Source of the DNA: Populus alba
Taxonomy: Eukaryota; Streptophyta; Magnoliopsida; Malpighiales; Salicaceae
Direction: 5' to 3'
Length of the DNA stretch: 64,000 nucleotides
Assembly (NCBI RefSeq): GCF_005239225.2
Contig: NC_133289.1
Location: 11,764,889-11,828,888, forward strand
Shown here: piece by piece, positions 12,908-23,581 of the stretch
Numbering within the stretch: the first letter of the stretch is position 1
Layout of the letters: each line of letters begins with the position of its first letter
Notes under the pieces: model-generated
The model's input: the letters and a program-made list of their open reading frames with translations, nothing else
What the model was told of the DNA's origin: nothing
Database searches by the model: none
Program-made: the position numbers and the translations under genes

Positions 12908-15166
12908 GCTATTTTGTGATGACCTTTACCGACATAATTTTCTGACAAACAAAAATATCTTGAATGAAAAAGACAAGTTGATGTATGGTTTTCAAGGTTC
13001 AAGGTTAGTATTAATTTAAATATTTTTTATGTTAATTTGAATTGCTTACTAAAATTATTGAAAATTTTCTTTTCAAGCAAAAATTCAGCAAAATTTTGAA
13101 TGAGAGAGAACTGATGATAATGTTACAATGAGAGTTTGGAATAATCACATTGCCATAAGATAAGATTGAATTTAGGATGAGTTTTTATTCCAAATATTAA
13201 AATTTTATTTTTATTTACTAACATATAATTAATTTGTACCATATAAGTTGCGTGATTTTTGATACGAGGCACAAAACAAACCAAAACATACCCGGAAAAA
13301 AAAAAAAAAAAAAAAAAGAGCTTCTAGGCTAGAATGACATGACGATATTTTGAAAGAATTTTAGATCCCGCTATACATCTTAGAGGCTGTATGAGCAAAA
13401 TACATTCAGCGCGTGATATCCGTGCGTTTCACTCAATGGTCACAGTTCGGTATGGATAATCGGAATTTCATGTTCATGGTTTCATTACCACACACATTGA
13501 CGGCTCCATTCTGTTTGTTTCACATCCGAAGTAGATGATAGGGTTCTTTTATTACATCCATTTTTTTATTATTAGTTGTTTTTTTTATTTAAATATATTC
13601 AACATACAATTTTTTTTTAATTTCAAGGTATGGTTTTTGACGTGAGTCAGGCCTATTGAAGCTTTTTGTTAAGACGCATGTGCGGAATGATGACTGTAAA
13701 AAAAGATGCAACAATTCATGATAGCTGAGCTCAACACTTTGTGATATGTTGGTTTTCAATCTTTTTTTCTTCTTAAGCTATTATTTCCTTGAATCTGATG
13801 AATTTATTTTTTTCTTTCCAGGATATATATAATAGTTGGTTGAAGGAGACACAAGGACAATCTTAAAAAAAAAAAAAAATGAATGACTCAATACTGATTA
13901 TAAAGAATTCCGTCAATTAGTAATGAAGATGAGATCACGTATGAGTGGTTTAAGTGCACTCCCTAATTGAATCTATGATTCTAGCGACAACTAACTTTAA
14001 TTCCTCCTCCTCATCTTTGTGTTTAGATTTATTGTAGTTGAATGTATAGAAGTTTAAATTTGTAATAAATATTTTATTTTTATACTAATTTATTTTAAAG
14101 TTATAAAATGAATTTATTTTAACTATTTTTCTACTTCTGTTCAATATATTTTTTAAAATATTACCAACAAAACTAGACAATTAGTATATTTCATGGAGTT
14201 AGAAAAGAATTATTGAAAATGCCACTATTACTAATGAGGTTATCGACAAAACTATTCTATTGGTATATTCTAAAAAGTTGAAAAATAATTACTGCAAATG
14301 TTATTGCTACTATTAACATACCAACAGAATTACAGATTATATTTTGTCAGTGATATATTATATTTATCGATGGAATAAAGAGGGTAAATTTTTCTTTTGG
14401 CATGTTTTATCCGTTTGTAAATCCATCAGTATATTTATTACTTATGAGAGTTTTTTTGGAGGATTGTTTCTATCTATGATTTTATTGGTAACATACATAT
14501 CAAAAGATTGCTAGTGAAATATTTACATTGATAAAACTATTAAATTTGATAGTAAATTAAATCAAAACTAAGAATTATAAAGAGTTATTAATTTATAGAT
14601 CTAGTATTATAAATTAGATGGTACTCTCTATCTTCCTACTGTCATGTTTTTAAAGATAAGAAAAAAAAAAACTTAGATATAATGATATAAATTTATTAAA
14701 AAAAAATCATTTTAGATACATTTAAATAGCTTATTGGATATTTTCAGTTAGATTAGAGTTATACTTGATAACAAGATTTAGATTAAACAATCTTCCGTCA
14801 ACTCAAACAAGGATATAATCTTTTAAAAGGAAATAAGTTTAGAAAAGAAAAATTAAATTAAATAATAAGGGTGAACAGTATAAAATGAAGCCATGGAAAA
14901 TAATTTATATATCTGATATGGAAAAAATAAATTAAATCGGTACACCGTAGTATTGAAAACACAGTGAATTGTAAGGGTGGGATACAAATTAATCGATGGG
15001 AGTTGTAAGAATAGGCTTGTAGACAAGCGTTGAAATCGTGTGTAGAGATCGGTTGAGAAGTGTTTGTCTTGCATGTTTTAGGACGGCCTTACTACTTGTA
15101 AATCATTTATTTATCTTCTCTAGAATTCCAAGCCAAGCGTGTCAATCCAAACTCATCTCCTTCTTC

Positions 15167-15190
15167 CTCTCTCTCTCTCTCTCTCTCTCT
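15167..15190 (+). promoter_or_regulatory. CT tract in the RBOHE 5' leader
   Basis: A (CT)n tract lies about 90 bp before the RBOHE start codon. Pyrimidine tracts of this kind are common around plant transcription starts and in 5' leaders. No clear TATA box is visible upstream, so the start of transcription is not fixed. Confidence 0.45.
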
Positions 15191-15278
15191 GCATCCCATT
15201 TCTATGCATAACCATCAAGAAAACGAAACAAAAAGTATAATAATACAAGTAAAACTAGTCTGAGCAAAAAACATAATC

Positions 15279-18200
15279 ATGAAATCAACATCGTCGTTTG
15301 GGAGGACGAACTCCAGGCTATCCAATTACAGCCGCACGTTTGACTTACCAGACGATGATCACGACGGTTCAGAAACTGCCAGCGACTGCGAGATTGGCGG
15401 TGCAATGTTGCCGATTTTCTTGAACGACCTGAGAAGAAACAACCAAGATGAGTTAGTTGAGGTCACGCTCGAGCTCGAAAAAGACTCCATTGTTGTTTGC
15501 AGTGTTAATCCGAACGGTAGAGGTATGTCAACTCCGAGTACGCCTGGCGGTGGTTCTGCGGCGGGGATTTTAGAGAGGAGTTTGTCGGCAACGTCGAGGA
15601 TTAGGCGGAAGTTCGGGTGGTTAAGATCAAGATCGTCGAGAACGACATGGTCGGAGAATGAAGAGAGAGCAATCTCGGCGAGAGATGCACGGAAATTGAA
15701 AGCCAAGCTTGACAGGTCAAAACTGAGCGCTCAAAGAGGACTGAAAGGGTTGAGGTTTATAAATAAGACAACCGGTACGACGTCTGAGTCGAATGAGCTG
15801 TGGAAACGAGTCGAGTCCAGGTTCAAGTTGCTTGCTAAAGACGGTTTGCTTGCTAGAGAAGATTTTGGTGAATGTATAGGTAAATAGTTACTTAATAATA
15901 ATCACTGGTTAAAAATAAATAATTTTATGTTTGTTGTTGGGTTTCTGACATGGTGTGTGAGCGATTGTGTTAGGGATGATGAATTCGAAGGAGTTTGCGG
16001 TGTGTATATTTGATGCACTAGCGAGGAGGAAGAGGCAGAGAATAACGAAAATAAGCAAAGAAGAGCTTCATGATTTCTGGTTACAGATTTCTGACCAGAG
16101 TTTTGACGCGCGCCTTCAAATTTTCTTTGACATGTGCGTCTCTCTCTCTCTCTCTCTCTCATTTTTTCACCGCCGACTGTTTTGAAAATCATAGTAGCAA
16201 TTGGGATTTGACGATCTTTAAGTTCCACGTACGAACTCAACGGCGGTGTTTAAGACTGTAGCATAAATCTCAGGTGGTAAGCATGCATGACCACCGTCGT
16301 CTCGATCCGCCTATATTTTTTGGGCGTTTGATCAGTTCTCAGACATGTTCTAGGGCTTTAATTAACCTGCTGATAGTCTGGTTATAATTCCAATCGGAAA
16401 ACGAGAAACTTGAAACTTCTGGTGCATTGCAGGGCAGATAGCAACGAAGACGGAAGGATCACGAGAGAAGAAGTGCAGGAGGTAATAATATTTTCAGTAG
16501 TATAATATTATTCTCCCAAAAGATTCCTAAATAATATTACAACTACTGACTGAGATGCACAATACCAACTATTCGAAGAAAAATAATTCAATTAGATTTG
16601 TTATTTTCGGGTGAAAAACATTAATAATTGTACTTTATTCCTGATGGTGTTGTTTCGCATGCATTCACCGGTTTTAGAAAGTGGTATTATTTCTTAATTC
16701 TCTTACCATTAAAATAGGTTTCTCACAAATTAAGCAAATTAATCGGAGACATGTTTTACAAATGTATTAACTACCACCGATCAAATCAAAGTATTTGTCA
16801 AGAAGCATATTTACATGACAACACCCTACATTTTTTTTTTTAATTTATTATTATAAAGTAGTTAGTTACATGCACATCATGAGCAACCGATGCCAAATAA
16901 TATTTTAACTGTGAAATTATTTCTTTCTTTTAATCAATCCCAGCTTATAATGCTCAGTGCTTCTGCAAATAAACTGTCAAAGTTGAAAGAACAAGCAGAA
17001 GAATATGCTTCGTTGATAATGGAAGAACTTGATCCTGAAAACCTCGGATACATTGAGGTAAATCACAAATTCAACCTTCAAATGATGATCAAGCTGCTTG
17101 TTTACCTCTGCTCCAGCTTTTTGAATAGGCCACGAGCAGCTGGTTTATTTGTGTTTTTTATTTTTTTATTGTAAATTAAATACTCTGATATTTTCAAATT
17201 GTTTTGATGTGTTAATTTTAAAAATAAAATTTTAAAAAATATATCATTTTAATATATTTTTAAATAATAAATAATTTAAAAAATAAGCATTATCATAACA
17301 TTAAATAATTTTAAATTCAGCCCACCTTACCTTCAGCCGGAGGTCTCTTCGGGCCTCGTCCAAATCATGTAGTGGATGCCACCAATAACTCAATTTACTA
17401 TATTTCTTTCTTCTATTGATTTCATGATTTATTATAAATTTACGATTCATGTACTTGTATTTAATATTCAGTAATAAAGTCACCGGAAGATCCATGACTA
17501 AAAAAAGTAACGGGAAGTTTTCTTGACTTTTCCAGCCCTACAACTTATAATCGGGCTTAGTCTTTTCATTTTTTTTTTTTTTAAGATTTAAGAGAAAAAA
17601 GAGTTATTTCCCATTTTCAGTTATGGCAGTTAGAGACACTTCTTCTACAAAGGGACACATACATGAACTACAGCAGACCACTGAGTACAGCAAGCGTGAG
17701 CTGGAGTCAGAACATAAGTTCAATCAAACCCCAGAACGTGATGCATAGGCTAAGCTTTAAATTGAGGAGTTTAATTCTAGAGAAATGGCAAAGGGCTTGG
17801 ATTTTATCGCTGTGGGTGATGATAATGGCTGGCCTCTTCGTCTGGAAATTCCTTCAATACAAGAACAAGGCTGCATTTCACGTCATGGGCTATTGCTTGG
17901 CGAGTGCCAAAGGTGCTGCAGAGACTCTCAAATTCAACATGGCTCTGATTCTATTACCTGTTTGTCGAAACACACTGACTTGGCTTCGGTCCACTCGAGC
18001 AAGATCATTTGTTCCTTTTGATGAAAATATTAATTTCCACAAGGTAAGAAGGCTTACTATGCTAATTATATATATAATTGACAAAGGATTTGAACAAGTT
18101 AATTAATAGATAAAAAAAGAAATCAAATTCATATACGATTTGCCTTTGTTTAAGGTTCTGTTCATAGTTATAAATAATGGAGCAACAATCCGAGATTCTA

Positions 18201-20617
18201 CAAGCCAACCAAAGTAAAGAAGTGAATGTTTAATAGAAACATGCTAAAAACATAGTCAGTCCCTGACCCCCTCTTTCTTTTACCTTATTTTCCCAGATGG
18301 TTGCAGGCGCTATAGTAATTGGAGTCATCTTGCATGCGGGAAACCATCTATTATGTGACTTTCCCCGTCTGATAAATTCGTCTCCTGAAAATTTTGCCTT
18401 GATTGCGTCTGATTTCAATAATAAAAAGCCTACATATGAAGAACTTGTGACTGGTATTGAAGGCGTGACCGGGATTTCTATGGTGGTGTTATTGACCATT
18501 GCATTCACTCTGGCAACAGGCCGCTTCCGGAGAAATGGGGTGAGACTACCTGCACCCTTCAACAAATTGACAGGTTTCAATGCGTTCTGGTACTCTCATC
18601 ATCTTACTGGTGTGGTCTATATTCTGCTGCTCGTCCATGGAACCTTCCTGTTCTTAGCCCACAAGTGGTATCAGAAAACAGTAAGAACTTTCGAAGCTTT
18701 TGTGACAAGATAATCAATAATTAGCTAGTAACATCTGTTATTTTTCTGATTTTCCAGACGTGGATGTATATCTCGGCTCCCTTGCTGCTCTACATGGTTG
18801 AACGAAACGTGAGAACACGTAGATCAGAACATTATTCTGTAAAATTATTGAAGGTAATTAGTCAAGTTCTTGGAGGCTTTGTCGCTGTTTTCTAGATGAT
18901 CTCTTGTTTTTCTTGGCGAGAAGAGAGTCTAACATGACCTGATTCGGATAGTTGTCAGTGCTACCGGGAAATGTCCTCAGCTTAATCTTGTCCAAGCCAC
19001 AGGGATTCAAGTACAAAAGCGGGCAGTACATTTTTCTACAATGCCCAGCAATTTCCTCCTTTGAATGGTAGTGTTTCTGAAAATAACAACTCCTGTTAAT
19101 TACAATATTATTATTATTATGAAATATGATCATGCTTCAAAGAAATGAACCTAGTCCTTTTCAGGCACCCATTCTCTATAACCTCAGCACCAGGAGATGA
19201 CCATCTCAGTGTTCACATCCGGGTAGTCGGAGACTGGACGGAGGAATTGAAGCGTGTTTTCACCGAGGAAAATGAATCGCCATCTGTTATTGGCCGTGCC
19301 AAATTTGGTCAACTTGGGCGCATGGATCAAACAAGGTTATTTAAACACTGAGCAACTCCACTGTATTAGACTTGCATTCAAACAATTTGTGAAAATATTG
19401 AGGCAAAATGCCTGCATTGCTGCAGACAACCAAAGCTGTATGTTGATGGTCCATATGGAGCTCCAGCACAAGACTACAGAAATTACGATGTCTTGCTTCT
19501 CGTGGGGCTTGGCATAGGAGCTACCCCTTTCATAAGCATCCTTAGAGATCTTTTGAATAATACACGAACAGCAGATAATCAAATGGTAAATGTCATTCCC
19601 TGAGATTTCATCTATATCTATTATACTATTATGAAGTGAAGATTTACATCCAGCAATTGATTTTCTATGTTTTACTAGGATTCAAACACTGAAAACAGTC
19701 GGTCAGATGACAGTTCAAATAGTTATGCATCTTCAAGTATGACACCAGTTAGCAAGAAGAGAACACAGAGGACTACCAACGCTCATTTCTACTGGGTTAC
19801 TAGAGAGCCTGGATCTTTTGAATGGTTTAAAGGAGTCATGGATGAAGTTGCAGAGATGGATCACAAAGTAAGACAAAAACTTCCAACCCATGTTCATTAT
19901 CCATGTCTCAAATAAATTGCCACGGCTATCATTGCAAAGTGATAGGTATTAACCTTCCCTCTTCTTATATAACAACGAAATAGGGTCAAATCGAACTGCA
20001 CAACTACCTTACAAGCGTTTACGAAGAAGGTGATGCAAGGTCAACTTTGATCACCATGGTCCAAGCTCTCAACCATGCGAAACATGGTGTTGACATCGTG
20101 TCAGGCACTCGAGTATGTTCCCTGATAAATATAAAGTTTTATGTTGTCAAAATTACTGTAGACAACAAGGTCAACCGCCAATCAATAACTGGTGGTGGGA
20201 GCTGGGAAATCAAATATTCAAAGCACCGCAGGGGGTGAGAAAACTTATTCATCATTTGGCTCTATTTTGTTGCAGGTAAGGACACACTTTGCAAGACCAA
20301 ATTGGAAAGAAGTGTTTAACAAAATTGCTTCAAAGCATCCGCTTGGCACAGTAGGTAAGGAAAGCATACAAATTAATAAAACACCATTTTCATGTAATGA
20401 CCAGATTACGGTTGAAAATACAAGGCATCGATCTACTGCAATCTTTTGGTAATAGACAAGTATTAGTAACTTTTAACTAAAAAACAGCTTGCCAAATTAC
20501 AATGCAGGGGTGTTCTATTGCGGGATGCCAGTGTTGGCAAAGGAGCTGAAGAAGCTATGCCAGGAGCTGAGTCACAAGACAACCACAAGGTTTGAGTTTC
20601 ACAAAGAGTATTTCTGA
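15279..20617 (+). CDS. RBOHE: Respiratory burst oxidase (NADPH oxidase), RBOHE type
   Basis: This plasma-membrane NADPH oxidase moves electrons from cytosolic NADPH through FAD and two hemes to external oxygen, making superoxide. The 14 exons are 15279-15879, 15974-16133, 16433-16481, 16944-17057, 17621-18043, 18297-18680, 18758-18853, 18952-19067, 19165-19335, 19426-19585, 19679-19867, 19984-20112, 20276-20354 and 20508-20617. All junctions are GT-AG, the frame is open throughout, and the product is 926 residues (Arabidopsis RBOHE is about 950). The N-terminal region carries [12 protein letters not shown] and [14 protein letters not shown], which are typical of RBOHE. Two EF-hand loops lie near 256-267 and 300-311. 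Heme-ligand histidines are probably 448, 462, 550 and 563, at the usual 14 and 13 spacings. The FAD motif HPFSIT starts at 649 and the NADPH motif GLGIGATP at 732. The C-terminus is FEFHKEYF. Assignment to RBOHE rather than D or F rests on the N-terminal region and the [16 protein letters not shown] loop. In Arabidopsis RBOHE acts in anther tapetum, and that role here is inference. Intron 4 contains an AT-rich dispersed repeat. Confidence 0.93.
16139..16160. repeat. (TC)n microsatellite in RBOHE intron 2
   Basis: A short TC run lies directly after the intron 2 donor site. It generates spurious serine/leucine reading frames. Confidence 0.9.
17180..17320. repeat. Short AT-rich dispersed repeat in RBOHE intron 4
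   Basis: The segment has the order ttaaaaaatatatcatttta, atatatttttaaa, ataatttaaaaaataagc seen in the other copies. It lies wholly within the 563-bp intron between exons 4 and 5 and does not touch the splice sites. Confidence 0.45.
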
Positions 20618-20647
20618 AGCAAGAGGAACACCATTTGAAAGTCAAGC

Positions 20648-20674
20648 TATTATTATTATTATTATTATTATTAT
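20648..20674. repeat. (TAT)n microsatellite in RBOHE 3' UTR
   Basis: A run of att/tat triplets passes into a short atc run, about 30 bp after the RBOHE stop codon. Confidence 0.9.
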
Positions 20675-20809
20675 CATCATCATCTTTTGTAATTACTAAA
20701 AAAACTGAGGGAAAATTTATACGTATACATGTCCTATATGTAGCTCAGAAAGATGTAGATTATCTACTATGTTGATATAGCAACGGTGTCCAACACAAAA
20801 GAGAAGTTC

Positions 20810-20815
20810 AATAAA
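20810..20815 (+). terminator. Probable RBOHE polyadenylation signal
   Basis: A canonical AATAAA lies about 195 bp after the stop and is followed by an A tract at 20820-20834. This is a plausible 3' end signal, but plant signals are loose. The 20840-21383 spacer holds no other gene on the plus strand and probably includes the 3' UTR of the minus-strand gene that follows. Confidence 0.45.
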
Positions 20816-21383
20816 TAATTAAAAAAAAAAAAAAACAGAGAGAGAGAATTTTAAAGGACTTTCTATGCTTCTGCTAATCTGTCTAAGGATTCCAATAGTT
20901 GAAAATACATCCTGAAAACCTTCAGAATGGACAGCTTAGCTGTGTTGACATAAGGAGCAGTTATAATATTGTGTTCACGGAGATCATTGCAATTATTTTA
21001 ATATAAACATGCTGTATTTCCAAATCAAAATGGAGAAGGGCCATAAGTTGACTTCAATAACATGCCAGAAAGGCACTGGGGTGGTGAATGTAAAGGAAAT
21101 TAATAAGCTAATCAGACAGCACAAAGTGCAGTGCAGTGAATGGAAAGGAAATTCACATGCCATTGGATTCTAGGGCTGCATACTTGAATATGATTTCATG
21201 AATAAAGCCAACAACAACAGAGATTACCGGTGCTATAAAGGGGGGGAAATAGCCTGCAAATAACCATGTATCAATGAGCAACTTGCAAAATGTTAAAATG
21301 TAATAGGATGTCATTGGCATGAGACACAGACAAGCATAAGCAGCTCTGTCAGTTGTATGACATACAAAAGGGTTTTTACTGCG

Positions 21384-22357
21384 TCAGTCATCTTTCAACC
21401 TCCTAAGAAGCTTGGCAGCCCATCTCCTAACACGTTTCTTCAGCGTGTACCCAACAACAATTCCAGCAACAAAGAAAATCGCACACATCTTTGAGCAAGT
21501 CCACAGAGAAACCATTTGCCTGCAATTAGATGAACAATCACACGGTCCATAAGGAAAGCCAGAGAAGCAGTAATTACAAGTCAGTTGGCAATGACGGAAT
21601 CAGAGCCAAATAATACGATTTTGGCAGCACTTTAAATCAGACCATTTCTTGGAACTTAACTAAAAATTGCGTAGAACTGAGAATTTAAGAGAAATATCTG
21701 AAAGTTACTCAGCAAGCATATTTGTCCAAAATCTGGAAACGAAACATTCAAACTGCTCTGACTGAGAACCAAACCAGTTGGGAGATTTTGGTTGCTTCCT
21801 CGCTAAATTAATAGAAATTTACACAAGATTGTTTGTGACATGAAAGATCACATATTCAAACATGAGTTCCCACCATTGAATAAACTTTTCAAACAAACAA
21901 AGGCATGATGAACCCTTTTTCACAGGAAAAAAAAAGTCCACAGATAATAATTAGCACTACAAATCCCAATTGATCAACAAAAATTAAGTGCAGAACGTGG
22001 AACTGAATCATAATCCAATGAGCAATAAAGAGATTCTATTACAAAGACAACAATTACTTTATCCCTGAATTATAGATACAGGGCCTTACAAGGAAATTGA
22101 GGGATCACTCAATATCATAGTCAGCAAGTAATTGGAAGATCAAAAAAAGGAAAAAAAAAATATATTCCAGAAGAAAAAAGAAAGTAAATAACTGGACAAG
22201 AAAAGCACCTGGGAGGCCTGGTGATCAAAACACGAGACTGGTCCGGGGGAGATAAAGCTGCAGTTAATCCAACCTTTTCGCTTAAGTTGTAAGAATTAGC
22301 AGACAAGGAAGCCCCTGGCTTCGTGTCCTGACGTACAAATTTCAGTAATCCCTCCAT
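21384..22357 (-). CDS. Small single-pass membrane protein, two exons, unknown function
   Basis: Exon 1 (22209-22357) encodes MEGLLKFVRQ through a proline-containing segment ending RPP. Exon 2 (21384-21519) starts after a tgcag acceptor and ends at a TGA. Joining them with GT-AG splicing gives one open frame of 94 residues. The first half is hydrophilic. Residues about 61-75 (MCAIFFVAGIVVGYT) form one membrane segment, followed by a strongly basic tail (KKRVRRW, LLRRLKDD). That charge pattern suggests the C-terminus is cytosolic. I recognise no named family. A homologous copy downstream (24141-26491) preserves the same intron position and splice sites, which supports the gene model. The gene converges with RBOHE, whose stop lies 766 bp away. 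A telomere-box motif lies about 137 bp before the start codon. There is no functional evidence. Confidence 0.72.
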
Positions 22358-22493
22358 TTTGCTATCTTAGTTTTAGGTTTCAAACAACTACAAACAAGGA
22401 ACAGAGAGATATTTGAAGAATTGAAAACCCAAATAGTCAACTATAGCTGTTTTAAGTTCTACCCAGAAAAAAAATATAATTGGATTGGAAGGC

Positions 22494-22508
22494 TAGGGTT
22501 TAGGGTTT
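22494..22508 (-). promoter_or_regulatory. Double telo-box upstream of the small membrane-protein gene
   Basis: On the minus strand this reads AAACCCTAAACCCTA, two abutting telo-box motifs about 137 bp before the start codon at 22357. Telo-boxes are known near the transcription starts of many plant housekeeping and ribosomal genes. A second copy with matching flank occurs at 22954-22970. Confidence 0.5.
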
Positions 22509-22953
22509 TGTTTTCTTTGCCGGTTAATGCTTTAAAACTTATTTGCTCTTTCGACGATTTGGAGGAAATAAATTGCAGAGAGGTCCCTAAGCTTTGTGAT
22601 ATCCTACATACACTCTAGATCAATTCCAGATACTTTTTTTTTTTAATTTCTCATATATTTAGAAAGACTAAATTAAATAATATTCTAAATTAGTTATGCA
22701 AAAATATAATTAATTTATTTTCAATCATTAATGATTAAATGTGGAATAAATTAATGAATAGGCAATCCAGGAGTAAAAGCCACGTACGCGCATATCTAGA
22801 TTGTCCTATATTTGATAGTGTGGTTTTACTTTCATTGACTTATGTTATCCCATTTGAATTGCTAGTAAATAACAAAAAAATTAAATGGAAACACAAATCG
22901 ACTTAGATAATAATCTTATTAGTTCAGCCATGAATTAAAGAAGAATTGGAAGG

Positions 22954-22970
22954 TTAGGGTTTAGGGTTTA
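22954..22970. promoter_or_regulatory. Second telo-box-like motif
   Basis: The sequence ttagggtttagggttta is preceded by attggaaggt, nearly the same context as at 22479-22508. The resemblance of the flanks suggests a small local duplication of promoter sequence. It is not adjacent to any gene I can identify. The 22520-24140 stretch otherwise holds AT-rich spacer and a compound microsatellite. Confidence 0.35.
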
Positions 22971-23457
22971 AGATTTTTTTTTTTTTAGTTAATTAGGGTT
23001 TTAAATATTTGATTTCATCACAACAAAATATATTTTAGGATTATGAAAAGAGAGTTGTAATTTGGTAAATTTGTGAAGAATTTATAAATATTACTATATT
23101 TTCTTCATAAATAATGTTAAAATTATAAACAATGGTGGTTTTTTTTTTTTTTTGTTCTTTAATTTCACACATAACCTAGCTCCTTTCTCTATCTTGAGAA
23201 TTACCTAATATACTAAAAGAATTTTTTATTGCTTACATCTGATATTTTTAAGAATTGGTGTTGTGCCTCAACCTGCAAGGGCCCTCAGCATGGGTATATG
23301 CATTGTCTGCAAATCAACACTTCCTTTTAAATAGATCTTTAATTTCTTCCTAACTATGACATGGTCTTGTTGTTTTATCGGCATAATTGTTCTGGATTTC
23401 TACCCTATACATGTTCATACACTCCCATTTCATTCTGAATGAATCCATTATCATTCT

Positions 23458-23465
<8 letters not shown>

Positions 23466-23512
<47 letters not shown>

Positions 23513-23581
23513 ATATATATGTATGTATGTATGTATATATATATGTATGTATGTATGTATATATATATGTATGTATGTATG
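23466..23581. repeat. Compound (TA)n/(GTAT)n microsatellite with 24-bp higher-order unit
   Basis: After about 35 bp of pure TA, a block of TA repeats followed by three GTAT repeats is itself repeated about every 24 bp, four times. Apparent reading frames of Tyr/Ile/Met/Val here are artefacts. Confidence 0.9.

Noticed and set aside
15359..15706. 115-codon minus-strand frame inside RBOHE exon 1
   Set aside because: Antisense shadow of a well-supported exon.
22494..22970. Interstitial telomere
   Set aside because: Only two or three tagggttt units each, better explained as telo-box promoter motifs.
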